Assembly (NCBI GenBank): GCA_964372035.1
Contig: CAYJPK010000054.1
Coordinates: 1-14,776 of the forward strand
DNA length: 14,776 nt
Direction of reading: 5' to 3'
Origin: CAYJPK01 sp964372035
Lineage (GTDB): Bacteria; Desulfobacterota; Desulfovibrionia; Desulfovibrionales; Desulfovibrionaceae
Shown here: positions 1 through 6,655 of the stretch, in pieces
How positions within the stretch are numbered: position 1 is the first letter of the stretch
How the letters are laid out: each line of letters starts with the position of its first letter
Program-made: the position numbers and the translations under genes
The notes under the pieces: model-generated
What the model was told of the DNA's origin: nothing
Seen by the model: only the letters and a program-made list of their open reading frames with translations
The model's database searches: none

Positions 1-60
1 AGTGGGCGTGCCTTTAGAAAAAGGCATTAGAAATGACTTTTTCAGTGCCGACTAAATTAA
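1..60 (+). repeat. Diverged third copy of the intergenic hairpin repeat, cut by the window edge
   Basis: The first 15 bases (AGTGGGCGTGCCTTT) are identical to the reverse complement of 14642-14656 in the right-hand copy. They are followed by a hairpin with arms GAAAAAG-g-CAT and ATG-a-CTTTTTC around a 5-nt loop, then a tail resembling TCGATTAAATT. This is the same layout as the exact copies at 10416-10465 and 14599-14648, but the hairpin sequence differs while still pairing. The orientation is that of the 10416 copy. The upstream part of the element lies outside the window. No coding capacity is seen. Confidence 0.7.
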
Positions 61-90
61 GTGCAAATATAAAAATAGAGTAGAGCACAA

Positions 91-121
91 AAAAAAGGAA
101 CTTCAAAGAAGTTCCTTTTTT
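91..121 (-). terminator. Bidirectional intrinsic terminator downstream of tRNA-Phe
   Basis: A perfect 14-bp stem has arms AAAAAAGGAACTTC (91-104) and GAAGTTCCTTTTTT (108-121) around an AAA loop. A/T runs at both feet let it stop transcription in either direction. It lies after the tRNA-Phe gene on the minus strand, behind a second hairpin at 122-156. Confidence 0.85.
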
Positions 122-156
122 CTTATAAAGTCTTACGCTGCAAGACTTTTTATAAG
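122..156 (-). other. Hairpin directly after the tRNA-Phe 3' end
   Basis: CTTATAAAGTCTT (122-134) pairs with AAGACTTTTTATAAG (142-156) with two bulged bases and a loop of about 7 nt. It begins one base after the encoded CCA of the minus-strand tRNA and ends one base before the terminator stem. The tRNA precursor would therefore carry two stacked 3' hairpins. It could act in 3' trailer processing, but that role is inferred. Confidence 0.55.
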
Positions 157-232
<76 letters not shown>

Positions 233-243
233 TGACGAAGTTA

Positions 244-272
244 GTTATATGTTAAATCGAAATTGAATGCAA
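244..272 (-). promoter_or_regulatory. Promoter candidate for tRNA-Phe
   Basis: On the minus strand, TTGCAT (272-267) is followed by a 17-bp spacer and TATAAC (249-244). Initiation about 7 bases later would give a leader of only about 5 nt before the tRNA. The -35 box is weak (3 of 6), which would fit dependence on the A-tracts immediately upstream as an UP element. Confidence 0.55.
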
Positions 273-274
273 GC

Positions 275-315
275 TTTTTTTTCACTTTTTTTCACTTTTT
301 TTTCACTTTTTTTTC
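275..315 (-). repeat. Phased A-tract array (GTGAAAAAAA-type units) upstream of the tRNA promoter
   Basis: Read on the plus strand, runs of 7-8 T are separated by CAC, with the leading C at 283, 293, 304 and 315, so the period is 10-11 bp. Read on the minus strand it is GTG followed by A-tracts, directly abutting the tRNA-Phe -35 region. A-tracts in phase with the helical turn bend DNA, and A/T tracts just upstream of -35 act as UP elements. It also fills the gap after the ppiA stop codon, where no hairpin terminator is visible. Confidence 0.75.
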
Positions 316-328
316 AAATAACATGTAA

Positions 329-895
329 CTATTCAGTAATACTGGCTTTATTTATTATGACGGTGTTGCTAGGTACGTCACTATAACGTCCTTTTCTACC
401 TGTTGAAACTGCTTTTATCTTATCAACAACATTTTGACCCCTAATAACTTTACCAAAAACTGTATAGCCAGGGTTTGATTTGTTATAATCAAGACCTTTA
501 TTGTCTACAACATTTATGTAAAATTGTGCAGTTGCAGAATCAGGGTGGTTAGTTCTTGCCATGGCAACAGTATATTTTTTATTTGAAAGTCCATTTGATG
601 CTTCGCTTTTAACTGGAGCTTTAGTCTCTTTTTGTTTCATGTCCTCTGTGAAGCCTCCACCTTGTATCATGAAGTTACCAATAACACGGTGGAAGATAGT
701 GCCATCATAAAAACCTGAATTAACATAATTTAAAAAATTCTTCACCGTCTTTGGAGCTTTTTCACGATTAAGCTCAAGCACAATATCGCCATAATTTGTT
801 TGAAGTTTAACTTTTGGTCCTGCATTTGCTATTTCAGCCATACCAAAAGCACAAAGACAAGCCATAACAATCATTACCTTACTTAGAATACGCAT
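329..895 (-). CDS. ppiA: Periplasmic peptidyl-prolyl cis-trans isomerase, cyclophilin type
   Basis: The 188-residue protein has a signal peptide, with a likely cut after Ala-25 in ANA-GPK, and one cyclophilin domain of the PpiA type. It would catalyse proline cis-trans isomerisation during folding in the periplasm. Catalytic-core motifs are present: FHRVI (Phe-68, His-69, Arg-70), FMIQGGGFTE (75-84) and QFYINV (124-129), plus the YTVFGKV segment (144-150). The spacing and sequence follow E. coli PpiA through most of the domain. The ATG start is preceded by an AGGTGA-like ribosome binding site. It lies between the RRM gene and tRNA-Phe, all on the minus strand. The RRM terminator at 935-960 suggests it is transcribed separately. 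Confidence 0.93.
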   Translation of the reverse strand: MRILSKVMIVMACLCAFGMAEIANAGPKVKLQTNYGDIVLELNREKAPKTVKNFLNYVNSGFYDGTIFHRVIGNFMIQGGGFTEDMKQKETKAPVKSEASNGLSNKKYTVAMARTNHPDSATAQFYINVVDNKGLDYNKSNPGYTVFGKVIRGQNVVDKIKAVSTGRKGRYSDVPSNTVIINKASITE

Positions 896-934
896 AATTT
901 ATCACCTGTAATTTTTAAATTCATTGTAAGCTAT

Positions 935-960
935 AAAAAAAGCCCCACAATGTGAGGCTT
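935..960 (-). terminator. Intrinsic terminator of the RRM protein gene
   Basis: On the minus strand, AAGCCTCAC pairs with GTGGGGCTT (9 bp with one G-U pair, 3-nt loop) and is followed by a run of T. It sits 32 bp after the RRM stop codon and upstream of ppiA, so the two genes are probably separate transcripts. Confidence 0.9.
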
Positions 961-992
961 AAATTAACAAAGTTTAAATATACTTGCAAGTA

Positions 993-1247
993 CTAGCGAG
1001 TTTCGCGTGGTTTTGCTTCATTTACTTTGAGTGTGCGTCCACCAAATTCAACGCCATTGAGTGCATCAATTGCTGGTTGGATAGATGTATCTTCCATTTC
1101 AACAAAACCAAAACCTTTAGCACGACCAGTATTGCGGTCAGAAATTAAATTTACAGAAAGTACGTCGCCGTGTTCTGCGAATAAATCGCGAACTTGCTCA
1201 TCAGTAGCTGCCCAAGGTAGGTTACCAACATAAATAGATCTTGCCAT
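993..1247 (-). CDS. Small single-RRM RNA-binding protein
   Basis: The 84-residue protein is a single RNA recognition motif. RNP2 is IYVGNL near the N-terminus and RNP1 is the KGFGFVEM segment, followed by the usual LNG...GRTLKVNEA end and a short basic tail. Such stand-alone RRM proteins bind single-stranded RNA and are common in cyanobacteria and deltaproteobacteria, where some respond to cold. The start is placed at MARSIYVGN: the family begins here, and GGGG lies a suitable distance upstream. An in-frame ATG 13 codons earlier would add a non-conserved, hydrophobic stretch and fall in the structured leader. It has its own promoter, structured 5' leader and terminator. RNA targets cannot be read from sequence. 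Confidence 0.93.
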   Translation of the reverse strand: MARSIYVGNLPWAATDEQVRDLFAEHGDVLSVNLISDRNTGRAKGFGFVEMEDTSIQPAIDALNGVEFGGRTLKVNEAKPRETR

Positions 1248-1273
1248 GAAAAAACCCCATATAAGATAGTGTG

Positions 1274-1316
1274 CACGCATAAACAATTACGATACCAAAA
1301 GGGTATTCTCTGCGTG
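1274..1316 (-). promoter_or_regulatory. Nested hairpin in the 5' leader of the RRM gene
   Basis: CACGCA (1274-1279) pairs with TGCGTG (1311-1316) and encloses a second stem, ATACC (1292-1296) with GGTAT (1302-1306). From the promoter at 1327-1355, transcription would begin near 1320. The outer stem would then form at the very 5' end of a roughly 70-nt leader. A 5'-terminal stem could protect the mRNA or act as a self-regulatory target of the encoded RRM protein. The pairing is direct; the function is inferred. Confidence 0.5.
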
Positions 1317-1326
1317 TGTAATTTAT

Positions 1327-1355
1327 ATAATAAGTACACTAGGAAATTTTGTCAA
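1327..1355 (-). promoter_or_regulatory. Promoter of the RRM gene (TTGACA-N17-TATTAT)
   Basis: On the minus strand a perfect -35 TTGACA (1355-1350) is spaced by 17 bp from TATTAT (1332-1327), a 5-of-6 match to -10. The predicted start near 1320 precedes the ATG at 1247 by about 73 nt. This is the best housekeeping-sigma promoter in the window. Confidence 0.8.
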
Positions 1356-1444
1356 TACAATTTGTCAGATAATAATCTTTTTTTTATTATAATTTTTTTC
1401 TGCTGTTTGAAAAAACATAATAAAATAAGTATATTAACCTATGT

Positions 1445-1473
1445 TTGCAAAATAAAATATTTTACTTTATAAT
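1445..1473 (+). promoter_or_regulatory. Promoter of engB (TTGCAA-N17-TATAAT)
   Basis: TTGCAA (1445-1450), a 17-bp spacer and a perfect TATAAT (1468-1473) lie upstream of the EngB start at 1529. The predicted transcription start near 1480 gives a leader of about 50 nt. Confidence 0.7.
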
Positions 1474-1528
1474 CATTTTAAGCGATTTTACAATTTAACA
1501 TCTTATAAATAGAACTTGCAGGTCTAAA

Positions 1529-2110
1529 ATGTCTACACTTACAATAGAATCAACGATTTTTACAGTCGATCAGTTAATAGAAAAAATGGAACAGGACGAG
1601 CTTATGCAAATTGCTTTTGCAGGGCGCTCAAATGTTGGTAAGTCTTCATTAATAAACGCTTTAGCAGGGCGAAAACAGTTAGCAAAAATAAGTTCAACCC
1701 CAGGCAAAACACGCTCTTTGAACTATTATTTAGTTTCACCTGAAAGCTTTTATCTAGTCGATTTACCTGGGTATGGGTATGCTAGGTGTTCTCATGAAGA
1801 ACGCAATAAGTGGGCGAAATTAATTGAATATTATCTTTTGAATTCAGCAAGATTGGTCGCTCTTGCTTTGCTTATAGATAGTCGCATACCGCCTCAGCAA
1901 GCTGATAAGGACTTGGCAAACTTTGCTTATAACAATAATATCCCTATCTTACCTGTACTGACTAAGATAGATCAGTGCAAACAGCGTGAAGTTGCTGCAA
2001 TTGAAAAGCAATGGACTCTATTATTAAATGGTATTCAGCCACACCCTGTTTCAGCAAAAAATGGTAGGGGAATAGAGGGGCTTTGGAATAAAGTATATAG
2101 TTATTTTTAA
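1529..2110 (+). CDS. engB: Ribosome biogenesis GTP-binding protein EngB (YihA/YsxC)
   Basis: The 193-residue protein is a TRAFAC-class GTPase of the EngB family, needed for late assembly of the large ribosomal subunit. All guanine-nucleotide motifs are in order: G1 GRSNVGKS (32-39), the G2 region STPGKT (56-61), G3 DLPG in DLPGYGYA (78-85), G4 TKID (145-148) and G5 SAK (175-177). Length and start match the family, and GCAGG lies upstream of the ATG. It is monocistronic here, with a consensus promoter before it and a strong terminator at 2176-2212. Most bacteria keep one copy. Nothing is truncated or odd. Confidence 0.96.
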   Translation: MSTLTIESTIFTVDQLIEKMEQDELMQIAFAGRSNVGKSSLINALAGRKQLAKISSTPGKTRSLNYYLVSPESFYLVDLPGYGYARCSHEERNKWAKLIEYYLLNSARLVALALLIDSRIPPQQADKDLANFAYNNNIPILPVLTKIDQCKQREVAAIEKQWTLLLNGIQPHPVSAKNGRGIEGLWNKVYSYF

Positions 2111-2175
2111 ATAATATAGATATTGAAATATTTGTTATAATGTGTGTTTTTTTTGATAGAATTATTTGATATTAT

Positions 2176-2212
2176 AAGCTTATTTTTGTAAATCAAAAAT
2201 TAAGCTTTTTTT
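2176..2212 (+). terminator. Intrinsic terminator of engB
   Basis: AAGCTTATTTTTG (2176-2188) pairs with CAAAAATTAAGCTT (2194-2207) with one bulged base and a TAAAT loop, followed by T through 2212. It separates engB from the porin gene. Confidence 0.88.
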
Positions 2213-2213
2213 A

Positions 2214-2242
2214 TTGAGTATTTTTGGGCTTTACTGTAGAGT
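2214..2242 (+). promoter_or_regulatory. Promoter candidate for the FadL-family porin gene
   Basis: TTGAGT (2214-2219), a 17-bp spacer and TAGAGT (2237-2242) each match four of six consensus bases. They lie just after the engB terminator and 26 bp before the porin ATG. A GAGGT ribosome binding site lies 5 bp before the ATG. Confidence 0.5.
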
Positions 2243-2268
2243 CATTTTTTATTTATTTTGAGGTTTAG

Positions 2269-3507
2269 ATGAAAAAATATTTTATTTTATTATTTATTGT
2301 TATATGTACTTATACTAATGTGTATGCTGAAGGTTTTAACTTGACTGATTATAGTGCAAGGGGAACTGGCTTAGCTGGAGCAATGGTTGCAAGGGCTGAT
2401 GATGCTTCGGCTTTAGCCTACAATCCAGCCGGGATAACACAGCTAACGAGTACTCAAGTAATGTTAGGCGCTAGCTCTGTATCTCCTTTTAGTGAAATAA
2501 ACACATATACAAATGGTGTTTCGTCAGATTATAGGATAAATGAAAGAACTTGGATAAACCCACATTTTTACTTTGCAACTCAGCTTAGTGAAAGAGTGTA
2601 CGTAGGGCTTGCAACTTTTTCACGTTTTGGCTTGGGAAATAGTTATGATGATAACTGGGCTGGTCAGTACAATTTAAAAGAAGTTCAGCTAACAACCTAT
2701 TCTTTGAATCCGAATATTGCTTTTAAGCTGACAGACAAATTATCTTTGGCTGTTGGTCTTGAGCTTATGTACGCCTCAATGAAACTTGAGCGAGCTTTTG
2801 CATCTCCGATTTCACAGACAGCTAAGCTTAACGGTGATACTTTTACTCCTGGTTTTAATCTTGCTTTACACTACAAATTCAATGAATCATGGGCATTAGG
2901 TTTAACATATCGTAGTGCAATTACACATAAAGTTGAAGGCGAAGGAAATTTTTCACCTTCAAGCTCTCCGATTTCTTTTACTAATAGTGGCTTAAGTGGA
3001 AAATTATATTTGCCAGATCAAATAGGTTTTGGCTTGCTGTATAAACCAACTGAAAAACTGAGCATTGAGTTTGGTGGGCTTTATACTTTTTGGAGCAAGT
3101 ATAAAGAAATTAATATAGACTTAGAAAATCAAATTCAAGTTGCTGGTATTAATTTAAATCAAATGTATACTAAAAAAAATTGGAAAGATAGTTGGACTTT
3201 TAACGTTGGTGTTGAATATGATCTTTATGATTGGCTTAGCTTAAGAGCTGGATATGCTTATGAAACTAGCCCTGTGAATATGTCTACAGCAGACTATATG
3301 ACACCAAGCAATGGGCGACAAAGATTTAGCGTTGGAGCTGGTTTTAAACATGAAAATTGGACATTTGATATTGCTTATTCTTACTTAGATATTGAAAACT
3401 TAGATTTTGGTCAGTCTTATAACGCTGGAACTTCAGGCGTATTGGCTGGAACTTCAAGTGATGCTTATGCAAATGTTTTTGTGGTTACTGTAGGTTATAA
3501 ATTTTAA
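2269..3507 (+). CDS. FadL/OmpP1-family outer-membrane transport protein
   Basis: The 412-residue protein has a signal peptide (MKKYF..., probable cut after VYA at residue 20) and a FadL/OmpP1 (toluene_X-type) beta-barrel. The mature N-terminus carries the family's plug-like segment: G-(F/Y)-x-L...GTGLAGAMVARADDASALAYNPAGITQL, with the hallmark NPAG at about 52-55. Alternating aromatic beta-strands follow, and the chain ends GYKF with the terminal Phe typical of BAM-assembled barrels. The family moves long-chain fatty acids or other hydrophobic molecules across the outer membrane. The substrate cannot be told here, and no fatty-acid genes are adjacent. It is probably monocistronic, with its own promoter and a long terminator. 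Confidence 0.9.
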   Translation: MKKYFILLFIVICTYTNVYAEGFNLTDYSARGTGLAGAMVARADDASALAYNPAGITQLTSTQVMLGASSVSPFSEINTYTNGVSSDYRINERTWINPHFYFATQLSERVYVGLATFSRFGLGNSYDDNWAGQYNLKEVQLTTYSLNPNIAFKLTDKLSLAVGLELMYASMKLERAFASPISQTAKLNGDTFTPGFNLALHYKFNESWALGLTYRSAITHKVEGEGNFSPSSSPISFTNSGLSGKLYLPDQIGFGLLYKPTEKLSIEFGGLYTFWSKYKEINIDLENQIQVAGINLNQMYTKKNWKDSWTFNVGVEYDLYDWLSLRAGYAYETSPVNMSTADYMTPSNGRQRFSVGAGFKHENWTFDIAYSYLDIENLDFGQSYNAGTSGVLAGTSSDAYANVFVVTVGYKF

Positions 3508-3550
3508 TAGCTTGTCGTTATTAGCTTTAGTATGGTTAGAGGTGCAAAAT

Positions 3551-3588
3551 AAAAAATAAAAGGCAAATTGATTTGCCTTTTATTTTTT
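3551..3588 (+). terminator. Long symmetric bidirectional terminator between convergent genes
   Basis: A perfect inverted repeat of 18-bp arms (3551-3568 and 3571-3588) is centred on TG, with AAAAGGCAAAT pairing ATTTGCCTTTT. A-runs and T-runs at the feet make it usable on both strands. It lies between the end of the porin gene (3507) and the end of the convergent minus-strand gene (3619). Confidence 0.93.
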
Positions 3589-3618
3589 TTAGTTTATTCA
3601 TTTTTAAATGTAACAAAG

Positions 3619-4089
3619 TTACTTTTGTAATAATCGTATTAACTCATGTATGTCTTGATTTGGGTCTTCACTTAAAGTTGTTTGGAGCTTTTCTAGTAAT
3701 ACTAGTGCCTTGTCCATTTCATCAATCCAAGCTGAGCAAGCACCATAAAGCATAAGCCCAGGGCTTTCCAAGGGTCCTTTAATGCCTAAGACTGGAATAC
3801 CAGCACCATGAGCCATTCCAACCTCAACACCAGCATCTTGACCAGCACCACCTAAATAAATCACTAAATCAGCAGAGCGGCACGCCATTGCACAAAAACT
3901 AAAGACCTCACCACCGTGATCGGTATCCATCCATTCACGACGCTGTGTTGGATTAAGTCCCTCTGGTGGAGTAGCTTTTTCTGTCCAGTCGAATAAATTA
4001 TAGCCAAGTCGTAATAATTCTCTATTTAAAAGACGAACAGCGTGAACATGGCGAAAAGAACTCGCAACATAAACTCGTAATTTACGCAT
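3619..4089 (-). CDS. Nucleoside 2-deoxyribosyltransferase-like protein
   Basis: The 156-residue protein has a Rossmann-like fold of the nucleoside 2-deoxyribosyltransferase/N-glycosidase superfamily. It starts with an RVYVASSF strand. SADLVIYLGG (72-81) and then QDAGVEVGMAHGAGIPVLGI (84-103) contain the family-type Asp-Ala-Gly...Glu arrangement, with Glu-89 in the place of the catalytic nucleophile. Enzymes of this fold exchange or cleave bases on (deoxy)nucleosides; some relatives are uncharacterised, so the substrate is unknown. The start is set at the ATG at 4089, preceded by GGAG seven bases away. An in-frame TTG four codons earlier overlaps that GGAG and is unlikely. It is 95 bp downstream of the regulator gene on the same strand but has its own promoter candidate. 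Confidence 0.72.
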   Translation of the reverse strand: MRKLRVYVASSFRHVHAVRLLNRELLRLGYNLFDWTEKATPPEGLNPTQRREWMDTDHGGEVFSFCAMACRSADLVIYLGGAGQDAGVEVGMAHGAGIPVLGIKGPLESPGLMLYGACSAWIDEMDKALVLLEKLQTTLSEDPNQDIHELIRLLQK

Positions 4090-4117
4090 AAATAACTCCA
4101 AATAGTAATATAAAAAT

Positions 4118-4146
4118 AATATATATTATTTATCTTGCAAAGTAAA
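4118..4146 (-). promoter_or_regulatory. Promoter candidate for the deoxyribosyltransferase-like gene
   Basis: On the minus strand TTTACT (4146-4141), a 17-bp spacer and TATATT (4123-4118) lie just before the gene. An 18-bp AT-only palindrome (4114-4131) overlaps the -10 region. The base composition makes chance matches likely. Confidence 0.4.
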
Positions 4147-4184
4147 ATATTTGTTATATTAGTATTTTATACTTACTTAAACTT

Positions 4185-5279
4185 TTATCTGTTTGAAGCT
4201 TGTTTTGTGCTTACCTTAGCACTTGATTCACGCACAATTAAAGAACATGGTATTTTAATATGCAATGGAATTGATTCATATTGCTCAGAAAAAAACTGAT
4301 GTTTAAGATTAGAAACAGCAACTTTTGCTAGGTTATCAACATGCTGCTTAACACTTGTCAAAGCAGGAACAGCATTTTTTGATTCATCAATATCATCAAA
4401 ACCAATTACGCTCGCATCATCTGGAATTTTAAGCCCATAATCCTTTAGCGCATTCATGCACCCATAGGCAAGTGTATCATTAAAAGCAACAAAAGCTGTA
4501 GGCATTTGCTGAGCGTTTTTGATGATTTTCATAGTGGCATCATAGCCATTTTCACTATCCCAAAAGGTTGATTCAATATACTGTTCACTCATTTTAATAT
4601 TGTTTTCAGTCAAAGCACACACGCAACCATTTAAACGCTCAATAGTGCTTAGATTACCTTTTTGACCAGTAATAAATGCAAAGTGCTTATGTCCTAGTGA
4701 AATTAAATGTTCACAAGCTAGTTTCATACCATTAAAATTATCAGAACTAATCGAAACAACTTTTTCATTATGACTATTTAATAGTATTGATGGTATTTTT
4801 TGTTCAGCTGCATAATCAATAAACTTATGCTCAATATTGCTTGTAAAAACGAATCCAGAGCAGTTTAGGTTTGTAAGTATTTTTTTTAAATCATCATTCT
4901 TATCAATGGCTTTAAGGATTAAATTATAATTATTTTTTTGACACTCATTATGTAAACTTTTAAATACAGATGAATAATGCGGCTGTGAAATCGTATCATT
5001 TTTATGAATATTTTTTGGTAAAAACATAACAATAGGCATGTTTTTTAAGCCATGCAGTTGTTTAGGGTTTACTTGGCTACCAATACCAGTTTTTTTAGAT
5101 ATAAGATTGTTTTCAACTAACAAATTTAGAGCTTTACGTACAGTTGTTCTATCCACATTGAAATTATTAGCAATATCACGCTCAGAAGGTAGCCAGTCGC
5201 CACGCTTTAACGTGCCATCATCAATATTAGACTTTAGATGTTCGTAAACGGTTAGATATAAATACTTTTTACTTTTCAA
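4185..5279 (-). CDS. GntR-type winged-helix regulator with LacI-like sugar-sensing domain
   Basis: The 364-residue protein is a two-part repressor like AraR. An N-terminal GntR winged helix (about 5-70; core LPSERDIANNF then DRTTVRKALNLL) is fused to a LacI/periplasmic-binding-protein type 1 domain (about 82-350). The latter shows the signatures GFVFTSN, SDNFNGMKLACEHLISLGH, TAFVAFNDTLAYGCM and SVIGFDDI. Such proteins bind a small ligand, usually a sugar, and release an operator. The start is TTG at 5279-5277, supported by AGAGGT about 6 bases upstream; the next Met is residue 81, after the HTH. It is divergent from the TSUP gene and upstream of the deoxyribosyltransferase-like gene. It may control itself and the divergent gene. 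The ligand is unknown. Confidence 0.92.
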   Translation of the reverse strand: MKSKKYLYLTVYEHLKSNIDDGTLKRGDWLPSERDIANNFNVDRTTVRKALNLLVENNLISKKTGIGSQVNPKQLHGLKNMPIVMFLPKNIHKNDTISQPHYSSVFKSLHNECQKNNYNLILKAIDKNDDLKKILTNLNCSGFVFTSNIEHKFIDYAAEQKIPSILLNSHNEKVVSISSDNFNGMKLACEHLISLGHKHFAFITGQKGNLSTIERLNGCVCALTENNIKMSEQYIESTFWDSENGYDATMKIIKNAQQMPTAFVAFNDTLAYGCMNALKDYGLKIPDDASVIGFDDIDESKNAVPALTSVKQHVDNLAKVAVSNLKHQFFSEQYESIPLHIKIPCSLIVRESSAKVSTKQASNR

Positions 5280-5341
5280 ATTCTACCTCTACTTTATTCC
5301 TTAAACCATTATAAAGAAAGAGCTATTGCTTTTTTTTAGCA

Positions 5342-5384
5342 AAGTACCAACTGTAACTTGGACTTTTTTTTTTGGAAAGTCAAG
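5342..5384. promoter_or_regulatory. Cluster of related inverted half-sites, candidate operator for the GntR/LacI regulator
   Basis: Three half-sites follow one another: AAGTACCAA (5342-5350), TTGGACTT (5358-5365) and AAAGTCAAG (5376-5384). The first two form an inverted repeat with one bulged base, and the second and third form another across a T-run. They lie about 30 bp upstream of the regulator's -10 box, a plausible position for autoregulation. No consensus for this regulator is known from the window, so the assignment is tentative. Confidence 0.35.
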
Positions 5385-5544
5385 TTTTGTGCATGTGGTG
5401 TTTTTTTAGCCTTGAAACAAGCCAATTTTCGCCAAAACTCTGCTAAAATATTTGTTTAATAAGCTAGACGATTATTTCAAAATAAGTTATAATATTTTAT
5501 TAATTCATGCAAAAAAACAAAAATAAAGAATATCTTTAAATTTA

Positions 5545-5573
5545 TTGATTAAATTCCTTGATAGTATTATAAA
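5545..5573 (+). promoter_or_regulatory. Promoter candidate for the TSUP gene (TTGATT-N17-TATAAA)
   Basis: TTGATT (5545-5550) and TATAAA (5568-5573) are separated by 17 bp. Transcription would begin near 5580, at the foot of the hairpin 5576-5608, giving a leader of about 150 nt before the ATG at 5730. Confidence 0.5.
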
Positions 5574-5575
5574 AA

Positions 5576-5608
5576 GCCTAGCAAATCCATGAGCACTATG
5601 GACTAAGC
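5576..5608 (+). promoter_or_regulatory. Hairpin or operator at the start of the TSUP leader
   Basis: TCCAT (5586-5590) pairs with ATGGA (5598-5602) around a 7-nt loop. It is enclosed by GCCTAG (5576-5581) and CTAAGC (5603-5608), which pair with one mismatch. Its place at the predicted transcription start fits either a 5' mRNA stem or a repressor site. Confidence 0.35.
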
Positions 5609-5729
5609 AATTATTTGCATATCATTTGTTTCTAAATTGACAAGATTTTGTAATTTAAAAAAAATACTATGGAAATAGTTAATATTTAGCTGAGCTAACC
5701 AGCTTCAAATAGATTATAAAGGTTCAAAA

Positions 5730-6512
5730 ATGTTTATCTTATATTTTATAATTGCTGTTCTATCAACAACAATTGGTGCAATGACAGGTATGGGCGGTGG
5801 TGTAATTATTAAGCCAGTGCTTGATGTTATAGGCGCTTATGATGCAGCTACTGTAGGTGTTTTATCCTCTGTAACTGTTTTTGCTATGGCAATTATTTCT
5901 TCGATAAATCCAATTTTAATGCGTACCAGTCTTAAGGTCGTTGTATTTTTTCCCTTAGCAATTGGTGCTGCTTTTGGTGGTATACTTGGACAGTATTTGT
6001 TTGATATCATTGCGCTTGGTGTAGAAAATAAGGATATAGTCGTTATAATTCAAAATGCTGTATTAGCTTTTTTAATTTTAGGCGTTTATTGGTATATCCA
6101 TCATAAAAGTAGAATCAAGCCTCTTCATAAGCACGGTGCAGCTCCTACCTTTAGTTTAGGTATTTTTCTTGGAATTGTTTCTTCCTTTTTAGGGATTGGT
6201 GGTGGTCCGATGAATGTTGCCCTAATTATTTATGTTTTTGGGTGTAGGATTAAAACTGCCGTTCTATGCTCTATTATTAGTATATTATTCTCACAAAGTG
6301 CTAAACTTATTTCAATTTTTATTTCAACAGGTTTTGAATGTTATGACTTATCAGTTCTACCTGTGATGGCAATAGGTGCAATTTTAGGTGGATTTTTAGG
6401 CAGAAAATTCGGCGCTAAGCTTTCAAATAAAAGCGTTGAAAAAGCCTTTGACCTTGTGCAGCTAATTGTTCTGATTTTATGCATCGTTAATATAATACGA
6501 AAGATTATTTAG
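5730..6512 (+). CDS. TauE/SafE (TSUP) family membrane transporter
   Basis: The 260-residue integral membrane protein has about eight hydrophobic helices in two related halves. Each half carries the family's glycine signature, GMGGG (20-24) and GIGGGP (155-160). The TSUP family includes proteins implicated in export of sulfite or sulfoacetate and uptake of other organosulfur compounds or anions; the substrate here cannot be fixed. The ATG is preceded by AAAGG. The gene is divergent from the GntR/LacI regulator and followed by a separate histidine-kinase unit. With sulfur-type redox genes 4 kb downstream, an organosulfur role is possible but unproven. Confidence 0.88.
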   Translation: MFILYFIIAVLSTTIGAMTGMGGGVIIKPVLDVIGAYDAATVGVLSSVTVFAMAIISSINPILMRTSLKVVVFFPLAIGAAFGGILGQYLFDIIALGVENKDIVVIIQNAVLAFLILGVYWYIHHKSRIKPLHKHGAAPTFSLGIFLGIVSSFLGIGGGPMNVALIIYVFGCRIKTAVLCSIISILFSQSAKLISIFISTGFECYDLSVLPVMAIGAILGGFLGRKFGAKLSNKSVEKAFDLVQLIVLILCIVNIIRKII

Positions 6513-6565
6513 TTAGTATAACGTGCTTTACAAGTTATCAAGACTATGCTCAGTTAATTGTGCAG

Positions 6566-6603
6566 GCTTATTTATTTAAATATTTATTTAATTTAAATAA
6601 AGC
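6566..6603 (+). terminator. Weak hairpin after the TSUP gene
   Basis: GCTTATTTA (6566-6574) pairs with TAAATAAAGC (6594-6603) with one bulge and a long AT loop. There is no clear T-run after it, so this is only a possible terminator. Confidence 0.3.
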
Positions 6604-6655
6604 TAAGTAGTATAGGTACTAAGCTTGCCATTAGTAAAAAAATGAATGTTTTTAA

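Larger units (their letters stand above)
5280..5729. other. Divergent regulatory spacer between the GntR/LacI regulator and the TSUP gene
   Basis: This 450-bp AT-rich stretch has no credible coding frame. It holds a TATAAT at 5308-5313 on the minus strand for the regulator, without a recognisable -35 box. It also holds a group of related inverted half-sites at 5342-5384, a plus-strand promoter candidate at 5545-5573 and a hairpin at 5576-5608. The part from 5385 to 5544 shows nothing recognisable beyond AT-richness. Confidence 0.6.

Noticed and set aside
1248..1286. Upstream ATG giving a 97-residue RRM protein
   Set aside because: The extra 13 residues are not part of the RRM family and would be encoded within the hairpin leader. 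The MARSIY start fits the family and has a GGGG upstream.
3573..3755. Plus-strand 60-codon frame starting in the terminator
   Set aside because: It begins inside the terminator stem and overlaps the end of the deoxyribosyltransferase-like gene antisense.
4114..4131. 18-bp AT-only palindrome before the deoxyribosyltransferase-like gene
   Set aside because: It is made only of A and T in very AT-rich DNA and overlaps a -10 box, so chance is a sufficient explanation.
5637..5670. Second TSUP promoter from TTGACA at 5637
   Set aside because: The -35 is perfect but the nearest -10 (TACTAT, 5665) is 22 bp away, beyond the usable range.
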